Shown here piece after piece: positions 24,153-36,117 of a DNA stretch of 64,000 nt. The translations under genes were made by a program, and so were the position numbers. Positions within the stretch are counted from its first letter, which is position 1; the number at the start of each line of letters is the position of its first letter. The DNA lies in contig MU278373.1 of NCBI GenBank assembly GCA_022385755.1, positions 124,001 to 188,000 of the forward strand, written 5' to 3'. The stretch comes from Trametopsis cervina (lineage: Eukaryota > Basidiomycota > Agaricomycetes > Polyporales > Irpicaceae). The notes below the pieces were generated by a model. That model saw nothing but the letters and a program-made list of their open reading frames with translations, had not been told where the DNA came from and searched no databases.

Positions 24153-27100
24153 TCATAGCTTCAGTTCTGTCAACACTCGTCGCGCTAACATGTGGTACTG
24201 CCATCCATCGCCCGAAGCACGTCGGAATTGGATACCATGGAAAGGCAGTAAAGGAACCTAACAAAGGCGGTCAGCAAAAAGCGAGTAATGAAGACACCGG
24301 GTGCTTACCTTCACAATGTTGATCTCAAATCGTACAGCCAGCGAGTTCTGGCCGATAGTCTCGAACACCGCCGGGTCAATCTGGCTGACAGGCTGGGGTG
24401 TTGAGGACGGAGGAGGCACCGCCGCATAGTCCCTGGGTATAGGAGGAAGGACCTTCGAGGCACCATGAGCCGGCGACGCCGGGAGAGCAGCAGGCGGTTC
24501 CTCGCCGCCATTCACGACTGACTCGAGCATGTCAGACCGACCAGCCTCTGTAGGTTGTCCATGCGACGAAACATGGAAGAAAGATGAGGATGCAGAGCTC
24601 GGCGTCATGCTAAGGATCGTACCACCAGATGGTCGACTGGGCAGTTCCTTGTCTTTGCCATCCCGGTCCTTCTCGCGTTCCCTGCCCTTCTTGCTGAACG
24701 ACAGCTTTGACGATTTCCGTGCGATAGACTTCCGCGTGCCCTCAGTCTCGTTCGACCCGTTCGACCCTTGCTTTCGGTGGCCCCGCTGTATTGGCAGTGG
24801 CGGCGGCGAGTCCACGATGGATGTGAGGTCGATCGATGGTGCGTGAATGCACTCGAATCCAGTTTTGATCTCCCGGTATTGCACCTGCATGCGGTCCAGA
24901 ACGCGACGAATGTCCTCCTTGATAACAGCTGGAGGTTTTGAAGTAGTTGTTTGTACGCTAGCAAGCAGGAACAATCAGCGTCAAAGATATACTGCAGTAG
25001 TCTGTACTCACCTGAACAGTCCTTTCAGGAACACCGGCCTATACTCCTTTTCGTCCGAACTGTGGTCTCCAGAAGGATAGGCCGGCTCAGCACCGTTCGC
25101 AATCGGCGTCGGGATATCGTTCTCATCCTGCTGTTCCGCATTCTCCTCTTCCTCATCCGTCCTTCCAAACAACCTGTCGCCGAGCGGACGTCCAGCCGCA
25201 GTTCCAAACCCAGTAGAAGGCCTTCGATGACGACCGATAGAGCCAGCCGAGAACAAACTCGCGCCCGTGCTGCTTCTACGTTCATGACGAGCCGCACGTC
25301 CCTGGGGGTCGAGCACAGTCGCAGCTCTCCGATGAGTGGTAGCAAGGGGCTGGCTCTGACTTGCCGAGATCGTCCCTGCCACAGGTGCAGTGTGCGGGGG
25401 CTCCACAGGCGTAGGAGCCGCCGAGTCCTGCTTCTCGTCGAGAGAAGGCACCTTCTCAGACTTCTCTACAGGTTTTTCTTCTACCTCTCCTGACGGACGC
25501 GGAGAGAAGCCACCGAGGATGCTCGTGCGCTTCACAGTGCCGTGTCGTACCGAACCGTCCTTCCCGCCAAGCAGACTGCCAAACTTGCGTACGAGCGTCG
25601 CGCCAGCGGACATGGGCGGCAGCCTTGCGTCGTCGACAGGCTCAGGCTCCTGCTCCTCGATCTGCTCTGCGAACGTCGTCAACTCGGGACCAGCAGTTCG
25701 TGGACCCTCGGTAGGGTCCGGACGACGAACAGCGCCGTACTCATCCACGCCATTGTGCTGGCCACCAAACATGTTCGTCCAGCCCCTGCCGACACTCGGT
25801 CGTTGACTGAGACTGTGACTGCGACGATGTGCAGATGCTTGAGGCGCCCGCGGGAGTGGCGTCCTCGAGGGAGTGGATGGCACAGCGGAGGGCGAAACAC
25901 CAGTCTGGATGTGCGGCTTTGGAATAGTGGTCGCTGCATCGCGCGCTCGAGGCTGTGGGAAAGCAGGTGACGTTGGCGAAGGTGTCGCTGCGGTGACATC
26001 GTATGACAGCCCGGAAAAGTGGGATGTCTCCGGGGCTGGTAATCTGGGAAGCGGCATGCTGTAGTCTGGCTTCGCGGTGAGTGTTGCGTCAGGCTTCCGG
26101 ACCGCTGGCTGGGAGAGCGTCTTGGCGGACGTCGGGACAGAAGCTGCTGCTGGTGAGGGATCGGTGCGGTAGCTCGACTCTAGTGACAGCTGCGAGCTGG
26201 CGAAGTGGCCGGGGCCGTACACCCGCTCACGTTCCATCTTCTCGCGAGCGAGGAAATAGATCGAGATGAGTGGGTGGAAGCCATATGTGGGATCTGGAGG
26301 CTCCCGGAGGTGGGGGTCGGTGAGGGACGTTTGGGAGAGTAGATGGGGCTGCGATGATGGAGGAGAGTTCAGGGGAGAAGCAGGGGGAGACGATGAAGGC
26401 GAAAACAGTTTCTTCCTGTAAAATTCGAATCCGGAGAACCGTTTCGACTTCTTGGGAGAAGAGTTGATATTGTAGCCATTGTCATACGATAGAGCGATGG
26501 AGGAGTTGGACATGGAACCAGCCCAGGTACCAGAGTGCCCATTCCCGTTTCGACCATTCGTACCTTGTATCCGCTTTCTCTCCCAGTGCTCGACAGCCCG
26601 ATAGTAAGCATCCGATTCGAGCACCTCGACCAGTCTCTTTTCAATCTCTTCTTCTGTGCCGAACTCGAAGCCTTTCATGCCCTTGATCACTTGTCTGTCA
26701 AGTTCGTCAGCTCGCAGGGGTTCGCGGTGTACTAGATGGGAGTCTGGAGGTCCTGGGAAGCTTCGACACATCCAGGGGTGAGCCAGCACTTCTCCTAGCG
26801 TGGCTCGCTGCGCGGGATTTGTGACGAGCATTCGGGTGAGAAGATGCTTGCACTCCGCGCTCAGCCAAACTGGATACTCGACGAGGCCTTTCTTGATCTT
26901 GGCGTGCAGTTGTGGCATGCTTTGATCGTCGAACGGAACTTTGCCACATACGAGTACGTAAAGCACCACGCCGAAACTCCACACATCAACCTCCGGGCCT
27001 GTGTACACTTTCGCGTTGAGAAGCTCAGGGGCGGCAAAGTAAAGGGAACCACAGAAGGTCGAGAGATGCGACATAGGGTCGTAGAGGTTGGAGAGACCAA

Positions 27101-28201
27101 AGTCGATGATCTTGATGTTGCCAGTTTGCGATATGAGGATGTTTTCAATCTTCAAGTCTCGATGCACGACGTTGTTCTTGTGACAGTAGTCTAATGCGCT
27201 GCCGATTTGCCTAGCGAACTTCCTAGCGACGCGTTCCCGAAGGCGACCATGACTAATAATGTAATCCAGCATCTGTCCACCGTTGACGTATTCAAACACC
27301 ATGTAGTAGTGATGTTGGTGGACAATCATTTCCCGCATGCCGCAAACATATGGATGGTGGAGGAGCATAGATAGCGCAGCTTCACGCAGCGTACGAATTT
27401 CCTTGGAGGCGTCCTTCGATGCCTGCTTCGCCGCTGCCTCTGGATTGCTTGCCTGCTGCGTACCGCTGCCAGGATAAACCCGGGGTAAAATCTTGACAGC
27501 CAGCTTTGGGATGCCACAAGCAATGAGAACTGGGGAAAACGGTGGGCTCGCTGAGTCAGGCGTACCTTCTCGCCCGTTATTTCGTGATGCGCGAGCTTCA
27601 CTTTGCCCATGCTGCCAGCTCCAAGGGTCTTGCTCAGCTTATAGTCACCCAGAGTCCTGAACGACCCTCTCGATCTGCTCGCCGACGCCGCGTCCCCTCT
27701 CTGCGAGCTCTTCGCGCCATCTTCGCCTCGTTGGCGGTCGCCCGAAGGCGTGTAGGGCTGAGGGGGCATGGAGACCGGTCGCGGCTTGTTGGCGGATGTC
27801 GAGCGGCGGGGAATGGGTTGTGTCGGTGCTGGCTGCGCGCCGTTGTGGGATGTGGTAGGCGGGTCGACGGGCTCGTTGGCGGAGGAGGGTGCCTGAGCGG
27901 TTGGTGCGGGCGTGTTGTTGTAATTCTTCTGAGCGATTGGCAAGTCAAACTCGTGGCCTTGTACCATGCCCCCGTGGGTAGGAGTAACGGCACCCGCTTC
28001 CGTGACTGTCTCGAGGTGATTTGAGGCCAAGGAAGCCGGAAATGAGGCCATGCGCCCTCGGAAGCAGGGGGATGTAACGTGCTCGTCGACCGCGATGGTG
28101 GTGGGAGGCAACTTATTAACGCCTATGCGCTCCGCCGGGACAAATACAAGATCCTCAATTCGCGCCTCGGGACGCCTTTGCCCGCCTATTGTCTTGCTCA
28201 T
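24153..28201 (-). CDS. KIN1: KIN1/MARK-family serine/threonine kinase with KA1 domain
   Basis: Membrane-associated kinase of the Par-1/MARK/Kin1 group, controlling polarity, exocytosis and cell-wall integrity in fungi. ATG at 28201 ([20 protein letters not shown]) is followed by a Pro/Ser-rich N-terminus. The kinase domain starts with the glycine loop [12 protein letters not shown]. It continues with the ATP lysine in [14 protein letters not shown] (exon at 27.38-27.52 kb), [10 protein letters not shown], the activation segment DFGLSNLY...[14 protein letters not shown], and [20 protein letters not shown] disordered region of about 600 residues follows. The C-terminal KA1 domain is split by a small intron at 24.26-24.31 kb: FEINIVK joins [19 protein letters not shown] and ends [11 protein letters not shown] at TGA 24153. 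KA1 binds acidic phospholipids. Total length is about 1,300 residues. The architecture is complete and there is no sign of disruption. Confidence 0.95.
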
Positions 28202-28832
28202 TGTTTCACGTCGTCAACATACGTCGCAAACACATAGATTACTGTTCTACAATATACTCGGAGTACCTGTAGGTTTTTGTTGGCCGTCACCAACGCGCGA
28301 CTGTGTGTTCGCAGCAACACTGCCACTTCATTAACGCCTAGACCGCCTGGCTTTTCAGAAATCGCAGCAACACAGCAGAGCAGACCCTACAGTCTCATAT
28401 GTTACACCACATGGAAAGAATTAGCACATTAGTTGTAGACCGGGCCATCTCACTTAGAGCTGCAGATCGACTTCGCTGTATGACACAAAACTAAGAGCGA
28501 ATTTGTATATTACTCATGGGTAGAGTTTGGATCTCTATGAGATGAGAACATCCAAAACATACTCACACGAGACTGCGACTGTTACGATACAGATCGCACG
28601 TCACAAGTTACCTTGAGAACGCCTTCCAAGCTTCTTGGTCACATGCACAGATGCTTAAGAATACACATTGCTCTTGGAACCTTGACGGTCAGGGCCAACA
28701 TCCATCGGTTGGGCAAGGATATGACGTAGGCGGAATATTAACATCTCTGGAAAGACAAGGTAGCGTTGTAACTTGGTCGTGGAAATGCCGACGTCGTTTC
28801 GGCCAGGACGAAATACCATCCTCAGAATAAGA
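28202..28832. other. Region between the KIN1 start and SPC1
   Basis: About 630 bases containing the KIN1 promoter and the 3' region of the SPC1 locus. No motif was recognised. The short minus-strand frame 28655-28915 has no support. Confidence 0.45.
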
Positions 28833-29090
28833 CTATGCTGCCAACGGGTTCGATGCCGATGGACACTCCCGTTGGAGAACTGTGTTCGAGCTTGTATTCC
28901 CTTGATAGATGCCATTCAGTATCAAGTTTCGAATCTCCCCGTCGTCTAGCAATTCCTTCGCCTTCTGGAGACAGACACCGAATTGACTGAAGCAACGCGC
29001 AGCAAATGAACGCGCTATCATCATGTCCTAATTCCAGAAAATATAACAGTACAAGCTTACAGCACGAACCCAGTAACCACTGATACTCAT
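28833..29090 (-). other. Candidate small ORF overlapping the SPC1 stop codon
   Basis: Immediately at the end of SPC1 the sequence ATGA combines the SPC1 stop with a new ATG at 29090 (MSISGYWVRA). If a 33-nt intron (29028-29060, GTAAGC...TTAG) is removed, the frame continues through MMIARSFAARCFSQFGVCLQ and KAKELLDDGEIRNLIL to TAG at 28833. The second piece (28833-29024) also opens with its own ATG at 29024 and is arginine-rich with few acidic residues at the start, like a mitochondrial leader. The intron would be unusually short, and no family is recognised. It could equally be SPC1 3' UTR. Confidence 0.25.
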
Positions 29091-29540
29091 GATCCGCTCG
29101 GATTCGTTGACTTCGCTTTTGCAGGGAGCCACTGCACAGGGTGCTGGTTGAACATTGGCCAGGGAGGAACGACCGCCTGCAAGTAATAAATTCAGGATTT
29201 GACATCTCGTATACGCGCGAACGCATATACTCACCACTAAGAGTAGGACAGTGCCCGCGCCGAAGATGATGAATGTCGTTTGTATCGACTGTAGTGCAAG
29301 TCCTACAAGGAAGGCTACGACCTGATAAACATCGAAACAACACGCATCAGTCAACTCCTCGTTGTGAACCGTAGGAGCGAACTCACTGCGATGACACCCA
29401 GGGCAATCCTTGCAATCTGGTCTACCAACTTCTGTCCTTCGAAGTCCTGCAGATTGTTAGCAGCCTCGTATACATTCAATACATATACTCACAATCTTTC
29501 CCTCGAACGCCTGCGTTATCTGTTGTTGTAAGGCATCCAT
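29087..29540 (-). CDS. SPC1: Signal peptidase complex subunit Spc1 (SPCS1)
   Basis: Small ER membrane subunit of the signal peptidase complex, which shapes substrate choice of the catalytic subunit Sec11. Four exons give 94 residues. Exon 1, MDALQQQITQAFEGKI (ATG 29540), is spliced to DFEGQKLVDQIARIALGVIA, then to VVAFLVGLALQSIQTTFIIF, and finally to VPPWPMFNQHPVQWLPAKAK, with the stop at 29087-29089. The family signature is clear: the amphipathic DFEGQKL start, two hydrophobic helices forming a hairpin, and the near-invariant PPWPxFN...WLP tail. Length is normal. Several overlapping open frames on the same strand are intron read-through and were ignored. Confidence 0.92.
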
Positions 29541-29778
29541 GTCGACGTGGTTGTTACCAATGCCAGGTTTCGCCTGTACTTCGGTGGCGGAACGTTTACT
29601 AGGACCTCGTAGACCGCTTCCGATCAATCCCCCCTAAAACCGCGATCGGTGACGCGCACAGTGACTGACGAGGACTGAGTGCAGCGCGAATATTGTTTTT
29701 GCCACAATTCATTTCCTTGCTCTTACTTTCATGTTGTAGACAAAGGCAACCTCATACTCTTCCCTTCACGAAACCAGA
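29541..29778. promoter_or_regulatory. Shared divergent promoter of SPC1 and GPI13
   Basis: Only 238 bases separate the start codons of SPC1 (-) and GPI13 (+), so both promoters must lie in or overlap this stretch. No TATA box was identified. Shared regulation is an inference from spacing and from both products working in the ER secretory pathway. Confidence 0.55.
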
Positions 29779-32700
29779 AATGCTGCCAAGAGGCCTGCTG
29801 TTGCTGGTCTGGGTGTTCTGTGTCCACCTTGCAGCAATTTACCTGTACACCCGTGGTTTTCTCCTAAGCCGGCTCTCCCTCTCGGAAACCTCTGTATCGG
29901 ACGAGGCCCACCACCTCCCAGCATCTCACAAACGGGCTGTCCTCCTTGTAATTGACGCGCTGCGCTTTGACTTCATCTCTCCCGACCCCCCTCAGCCGCC
30001 CTCGCCGTACCACCACCATGTACTGGAGTTACCCGCAGAGCTCACAGCCAAGGAGCCCGACCGTTCTTTCATCTTCACCTCCTTCGCGGACCCTCCTACG
30101 ACGACGCTACAGCGCATTAAAGGCATCACCGCGGGGTCGTTACCGACGTTCATCGACATGGGCTCCAATTTCGGCGGATACTCTAATCTAGAGGACTCCA
30201 TAATCAGCCAGCTAACGGCTGCCGGAAAGAAGGTGAGCAGCCTCCGCAGTTACGTCCCCCATTTGCACAGTCAACGAAGTAGCGGTAGATCGCATTTATG
30301 GGCGACGATACATGGACAACCGTCTATCCAGACTCTTTCGCGCCGAACATGTCATACCCGTACGACTCGTTCAACGTTGAGGACCTGCACACAGTGGACA
30401 ACGGCGTTATAGAACACATCTTCCCGCTCCTCCGCGACGAGTCGAAACCATGGGACTTCCTCGTCGGCCATTTCCTCGGCGTAGACCACGTCGGGCACCG
30501 CGTCGGTCCCGACCATCCCGTCATGAAGACGAAACTGCAGCAAATGGACCGCGTTCTGCGCGACATTGTGGATCTGCTAGACGACGACACGCTCTTGATA
30601 CTCATGGGCGATCATGGTATGGACAGAAAAGGCGATCATGGCGGCGACACGGAGCTAGAAGTGACTGCCGCAATGTGGTTCTACAGCAAAGGCCAACCAC
30701 TATTGCATCCCAATGCACGGATACCGGATACCCTCCTCCCTCGCTCCCTATTCCCTGGTGCGTTCACATCCCACCGGTCGATCCAACAAATTGATCTTGT
30801 GCCCACCCTCGCCCTGCTTCTGGGCTTGCCGATTCCATATAACAACCTCGGCTCAATCGTCCCAGAACTGTTCTGGAACGACAAGGACGGAACGCGATTC
30901 AACCGCGCGCTCGAACTGAACGCGGAACAGATGAGAGACTATCTGCATACATACCGAGGCAGTCCACATGGAGGCGAATTGGACGATGCATGGTCTATCT
31001 TGGAGGGTCTCTGGAACAAGACAGAGTCGGAGAGCGCCGCAGATCGGTGGTCAGCGCTGAACGCATACATGCGTTCTGCGCTGGCTATTTGTCGCGAATT
31101 GTGGGCCCAGTTCAACATCTCGCTCATTGGTATGGGTGTGACGCTCATGGTCCTCGGCACGTTCGTGTCGTGGGGTATCTGGTCGCAGTTAGCGCAACAG
31201 AAGGACCAGTGGGATGGGTGGGCAAAAACGTTCCTGCACCACACCGCGTACGGCGCAGGTGCAGGCGTCGCGCTTGGACTTTTCAGTATACCTTTCCGTC
31301 ATACCCTCGGATTGGACCCCTTCCAGCCTGCGATATTCCTCGGGGCGCTATTAGCAGTACTCTCTGTCATCCCTCTGGCTCTCCCTGCCGTATCTCTCTC
31401 CACCATCAAGTCCACCCACATACCCATGATCCTCCACGCAGCAGCATTCGCCTCCAACTCGTTCACAGTCTGGGAAGACCGAATAATCACCTTCCTCCTA
31501 ATCTCGATGATTGTCCCCAGCGTGTTCGTAGGACTGGCCGCACCCACAAGCCGTATGCGCTACCGCATACTGGGCTTCTCTGCGCTATTTGCGCTGTGTG
31601 TGCGGTTAATGGCTATGAGCACTGTTTGTAGGGAGGAGCAGCAGCCTAATTGCAGTGTTACGTTCTACACCTCTGCGTCGCTCACGGCCCCGCCTCTGTT
31701 GGTCCTCGTACTGTCTATACCAACCGCGCTCGGGCTCCCGTGGATCATTCGTCAGTTCTTGCGTATATCCCAGTCGGACAAAGGAGTGGCTGCGTTCTTC
31801 CTGCCATACATCCTTCCTACAGTGTTACTGCAGGGCAGTCTTGCGTGGCTGCTCGAGTGGGCCGAAACCTCCGAAATCGTGTCCTCGTCCTGGTCTTCTG
31901 TACTACGCATCTCCCGAACGATTTTCGGCTGGGGCGCCATCCTCACAGCCTTCTTCATCGGTGGCGCGCTATGGTACATCGTGCCCCTCTGCCTGCACGT
32001 CTCAGCCGAAGACGGGCCCGCCTCCCCAGGGAGCAAAGACAAAGACAAGAAAGAAGTCACCGTAGTGGGATTCGCGAACGCCTTCGGCTCGCCGTACTTC
32101 ATCTTCTGGTGCATCCCCTTCGGCGTGTACTATGTCGCCAGCCAGCCCACCGCCCAAGTCGTGCTCGGCCTCGCGGTGATAGCCGTGCTCGCGTACGTCG
32201 AAGTCGTCGACAGCGTCCGGGACGTCCGTGCTCTAGACGCGGCGTTCTCGTCTGCCACTCCATCGACGGCTCTGTTGATGGACACCCTCCCGAGCGGGAG
32301 CGCGTCCGTGTCGTTCGCAGAAGTCGCACCGCTCGCAGTGCTGGCACTACACACATTCTACGCAACAGGCCACCAATCGACTATCTCCTCTATCCAATGG
32401 AAAGCCGCCTTCGTCCTAACACCCTCACTATCCTATCCCACCTCCCCTCTACTGGTGATCCTAAACACCTTCGGTCCCCAATTCCTCCTCGGCCTAACCG
32501 CGCCCCTAATCGCTTTATGGAACCTCGCGCCGCTGCCGCATCCCACTGCGTACGAGCAGGCGCGCAGAGAGAGCGTGCGCGCGGGGTTGGGTATGATGTT
32601 GTATCATAGTGTGCTGGTGATTGGGAGCGCGGTCACTGCTGCGTGGTTGAGAAGACACTTGATGGTGTGGAAGATATTTGCGCCGAGGTTCATGAATGCT

Positions 32701-32817
32701 GCTGCGAGTCTGCTTGCTGTGGATCTTGGGGTTGTGGTGGGCGTGGGCGTGGGCGTGTTGAGGATATCGGATCGTGTTGGGGCGTTGTTTGGGATGAGGG
32801 CGCGCAAGGACGAGTAG
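29779..32817 (+). CDS. GPI13: GPI ethanolamine phosphate transferase 3 (PIG-O / Gpi13)
   Basis: ER multi-pass enzyme that adds ethanolamine phosphate to the third mannose of GPI anchors, the group later linked to proteins. ATG 29779 gives a signal anchor (LLLLVWVFCVHLAAIYLYT), then the alkaline-phosphatase-like domain. This has metal-binding VIDALRFDF, the nucleophile region PTTTLQRIKGITAGSLPTF, and after one intron (30233-30288) IAFMGDDTWTTVYP. It also has LGVDHVGHRVGPDHP and MGDHGMDRKGDHGGDTELE. From about 31.08 kb onward more than ten hydrophobic segments form the membrane half. The stop is at 32815. The length, near 990 residues, suits the family. Large open frames in other registers (such as 31650-32609) are shadows of this GC-biased coding sequence. 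Confidence 0.95.
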
Positions 32818-33069
32818 AAAAGTTCGCGTGCACGCGGAATTGTCTTCATAGAATGGGTACATTCGGCGAAGTCTGCTATATAATGGGGCACCTAGATACA
32901 ACACTTCTACATACACAACAATACGCTTGTAAGCTACCATACATTGTTGAAATATTCTTCGTAATCATCACCCAATTGATCGTCAAGTACAAACATGTCC
33001 TTCTACACGCTACGTTGCGCCATCATAATCCCCAAATTCTCATGCGGTTCCCCGCTCGTAATGCGATGT

Positions 33070-36000
33070 TCAATGGCAAGCATGCGCAGTATTCGAACCC
33101 GAACCCGAATTCGCGCCCTCGCCATTCGGGAACGCAGGTCCGCTGCACGAGTCGTTCGCGCCCGGTACGTCCATCGACGGGTTCTCCGTGAAGAAATGGA
33201 CGGGGCGGAATAGGACGTTCACGTTCTCCATCGGCATCCTGAGGGAACATCAACATGATCATCTTGAAGAGAGCAACGGAATGTACTCACACAGGCCAAT
33301 CTTCCGGTCTTGGGATGTGCGTGATACCTGTAACACGTCAGACTCCTGATTCGAAGACAAAAGAAGAGAAAGGAGAGCACGCACCAGCATTAACATAAAC
33401 AACCAAATCCTCCCCCTCCAGACTCTCCTCCGCTCCGCGCTCAACCCACCTCACAACCGAATCCTCCGGTACGCTCCTCGTCCCGGGCACATACTTCCCA
33501 CTAGGCCACACCCTTCCCCCCTTCGCACCCTCCTTATCCTTCACGACCCAGATCGTCTTCTCCGTGAACCCCGCCCGTTTCGCGACCCACGACGAGGGCG
33601 AGGCCATCATGGGCGTGATGGCGCCTTTGCATATGATGCCGTATGCTGTGGGCTTGCCGCTCACTGGGTGTCGGCGCGTGGCGTTGGAGATCGACCAACG
33701 GCGGTCGTGTGCCAGATCGAACTCGCGTCCCCCGTCTTTCTGCTTCACGATCGGCGTGACGCGCGTCGTGAATGCGTTTCCAGCATGGTTCGTGCTCGCC
33801 GAGGGAGCAACGGGGACGATGTCGGTCTCGAGCACTGTGTTCGACAGCCCGTCGACCATCGAGTCTACACGGACCGAGAAGAGGTGTTGGTGGTACTGCG
33901 CCGAGACGCCGCGCGCGACTGTTGTTGCGTAGGGACTCGCGGAGGGTTGGAGCGGGTCTTCGGCGTAGACTTGGAGGATGCCGGAGAGACGGATCTCGAG
34001 CTCGATGTTCCCGTCTTGGTAGAAACGGTAGTTGAATATGTATTCTAGCGCAGAGGGTGAGTGAGCCCACAACAAATGGAGACGCGGAAAGAGGGGAAGT
34101 ACCGTAGTTCGCGAGCGTGCATATCATCTGCACGACGAGTCTGCGCGCACGCACGGCGTGGCTGCGCCCGCCTACACGGAAGTCTGTGTGTTTCCAGAGA
34201 AGACCTGCGTCCTCTTCGTGGATGCAGATGACGTTGTTGATCACGAACGCGTTGCCGTCGTGTTTCGCGAAGGCCCCGGGCTACGTCAACCATCAACATC
34301 AACGAGTGTGAACGAGAGGAAAGGAAGGAGGGTGGGGGCGTACCAGATAATGGATCTGCCCGAGACAATCACACCCGAGACTCAGCTCGTTCGCCATCGT
34401 CCCCATCCCATATTCTCCTCTGCGCTGCATTGTCAGCATCTGTCTAGGCGAGTCAGCAAAAGATGGTAAGGGGGACGTACGAGTCGAAAGCAAACTTGCG
34501 CGGGTGCGGATGCTCAGGCGCAGCATACGGCACGACCATCTCCGCGAGCGACAGCCTATAAAAAACGGGCCTCACGACCCCGTCGTCGTTGTACGTCACC
34601 GTCGAGATTACGACGCCCTCCCTATGATGAAACGCTATCATGCACCACCCATCAGCCTCCTATTCTCACTCGCAAAAACACGCAAGAACACGTAAGAACT
34701 CACAAGCATGGAACTTCCACTTCTGCCACTCAACCTCATGTCCCCTCACCCTAAAACTGACCCCCTCAGGCTGCACAACATGCAACGGCCTTACATCGTC
34801 TCTCAACTTGAACTTCCTTCCCTCCTTCTCGTAGTTCTCTGCGATGAGGTCCGGCAGGAAGTCGTGTCGCTCGAGAGGGGGCGGGAAGCGCGGGCGGCCG
34901 GAGGCGGTTAGGGCGTCGGTGGACAGGGGGGGCGGAGTTGTTGCGGCGCTTGAGAGGCTGGACGCAGAGGAGGGGGAGGACTTGGGCTTGGTGTATGAGG
35001 GCGGGAAGTCGATGTGGATGACTTTGCGCGCGACGGAGTCGATCACGGGTATGAAGTCCTATGCGCAGGTGTGGTTAGACTGTGTTGGTTGGAAGAGATG
35101 AGCAGACGAGAGAGACAGACCATTGGGTGCGCATAGAGGTTCTCGTGCCGCCCGAGACGGGCGAAGAGGAGCGCTTGTTGGATGCGCTGTTTCTGCGGGA
35201 AGCGTTCATCGTAGCCTGTGTTTGGGGGAACAGGTGTGAGTGAGTGAGTGAGGAGAGATGAGATGAGATGGGGAGGAGGTGGGGGAAAGGAGGGAGGGGC
35301 GTACCGATTGCCCATCCGTCTGCGAAGAGCTGGTCTTTCTCGATTCCTGTAGATGAGGTGAGTGCGTTGGTTATCAAGTGTGCAGGAAGAAGATTGTTAC
35401 GCACCAACTTCCTTCGCCAACTGCACGACGCGTTCGTCCGCGCGGATGATGTCCTCGCACAGCAGCAGCTCCTCGACCGAGATCTGCGGCTGCGATCCCT
35501 CTGGGAGCTTGTCCACGGTCTCGACGTTCCATTCGCCGTTCTTGAGCGCGAGTACGGTGTTATACGAGGTACTATGATATGACGTCGCGGTAAGAGAACA
35601 GCGAAGAAAACGATCCAATCAGATGATTTACGCACCCAGTGACAGCATCCACAAACTATTCGCGCAGCAGCAGAACCATCAATCATCAACACCGAAAACC
35701 TCGCATCAACCCAAGCTCGTAAGGGGCAGACTCACATCAACCTCAGCCTTCCTGACAATCTTCGGCTTGTCCGCCTCGTTCCTCGGCGCATCTCCGGTCT
35801 GGAGTGGGATGCCCAGATACGCAAGCACGTCGCGTTTCGGGGGCGGGAGCAGGCATATCGTGATGAAGCGCACGGCCTTGATATCCGTCTTTGCTGCTGT
35901 GTGTTTGCGCAGAGACAGCGAGACGGCGACGATCTGCGAGTGCGAGAGACAGAAAGGATTAGAGTGGGCGTGCTCGTCACGGGAGAGGAACGGCTACCTC

Positions 36001-36117
36001 TTCGGGGGTCAGCGGATCCAGCGGGTGCTTGTACACATCGGGCACTGCAGCATGTTTCTCAACGCCGGTAGCCGTCCCTGGTACACCGGCACTTGCGTCA
36101 GTTTGGAGAGTCGACAT
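33070..36117 (-). CDS. Copper amine oxidase (primary amine oxidase)
   Basis: Topaquinone enzyme oxidising primary amines to aldehydes with release of ammonia and hydrogen peroxide. ATG 36117 gives MSTLQTDASAGVPGTATG and the N2 domain (IVAVSLSLRKHTAAKTDI). The catalytic domain shows MGTMANELSLGCDCLGQIHY, the base-bearing LLWKHTDFRVG and the cofactor site LANYEYIFNYRF, whose Tyr becomes topaquinone (N-Y-E-Y). The copper ligands are HQH in SAQYHQHLFSVRVD and the third His in ITHIPRPEDWPVMP, which is restored by splicing at 33.26-33.38 kb. The protein ends SNTAHACH at TGA 33070. At least nine introns occur. Many fungal relatives are peroxisomal, but this C-terminus shows no SKL-like signal. It diverges from the DHTKD1 gene. 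Confidence 0.93.

Noticed and set aside
30990..31631. 213-codon plus-strand frame
   Set aside because: Shifted shadow of the GPI13 coding exon.
31650..32609. 319-codon plus-strand frame
   Set aside because: Out-of-frame shadow inside the membrane half of GPI13; arginine-rich nonsense composition.
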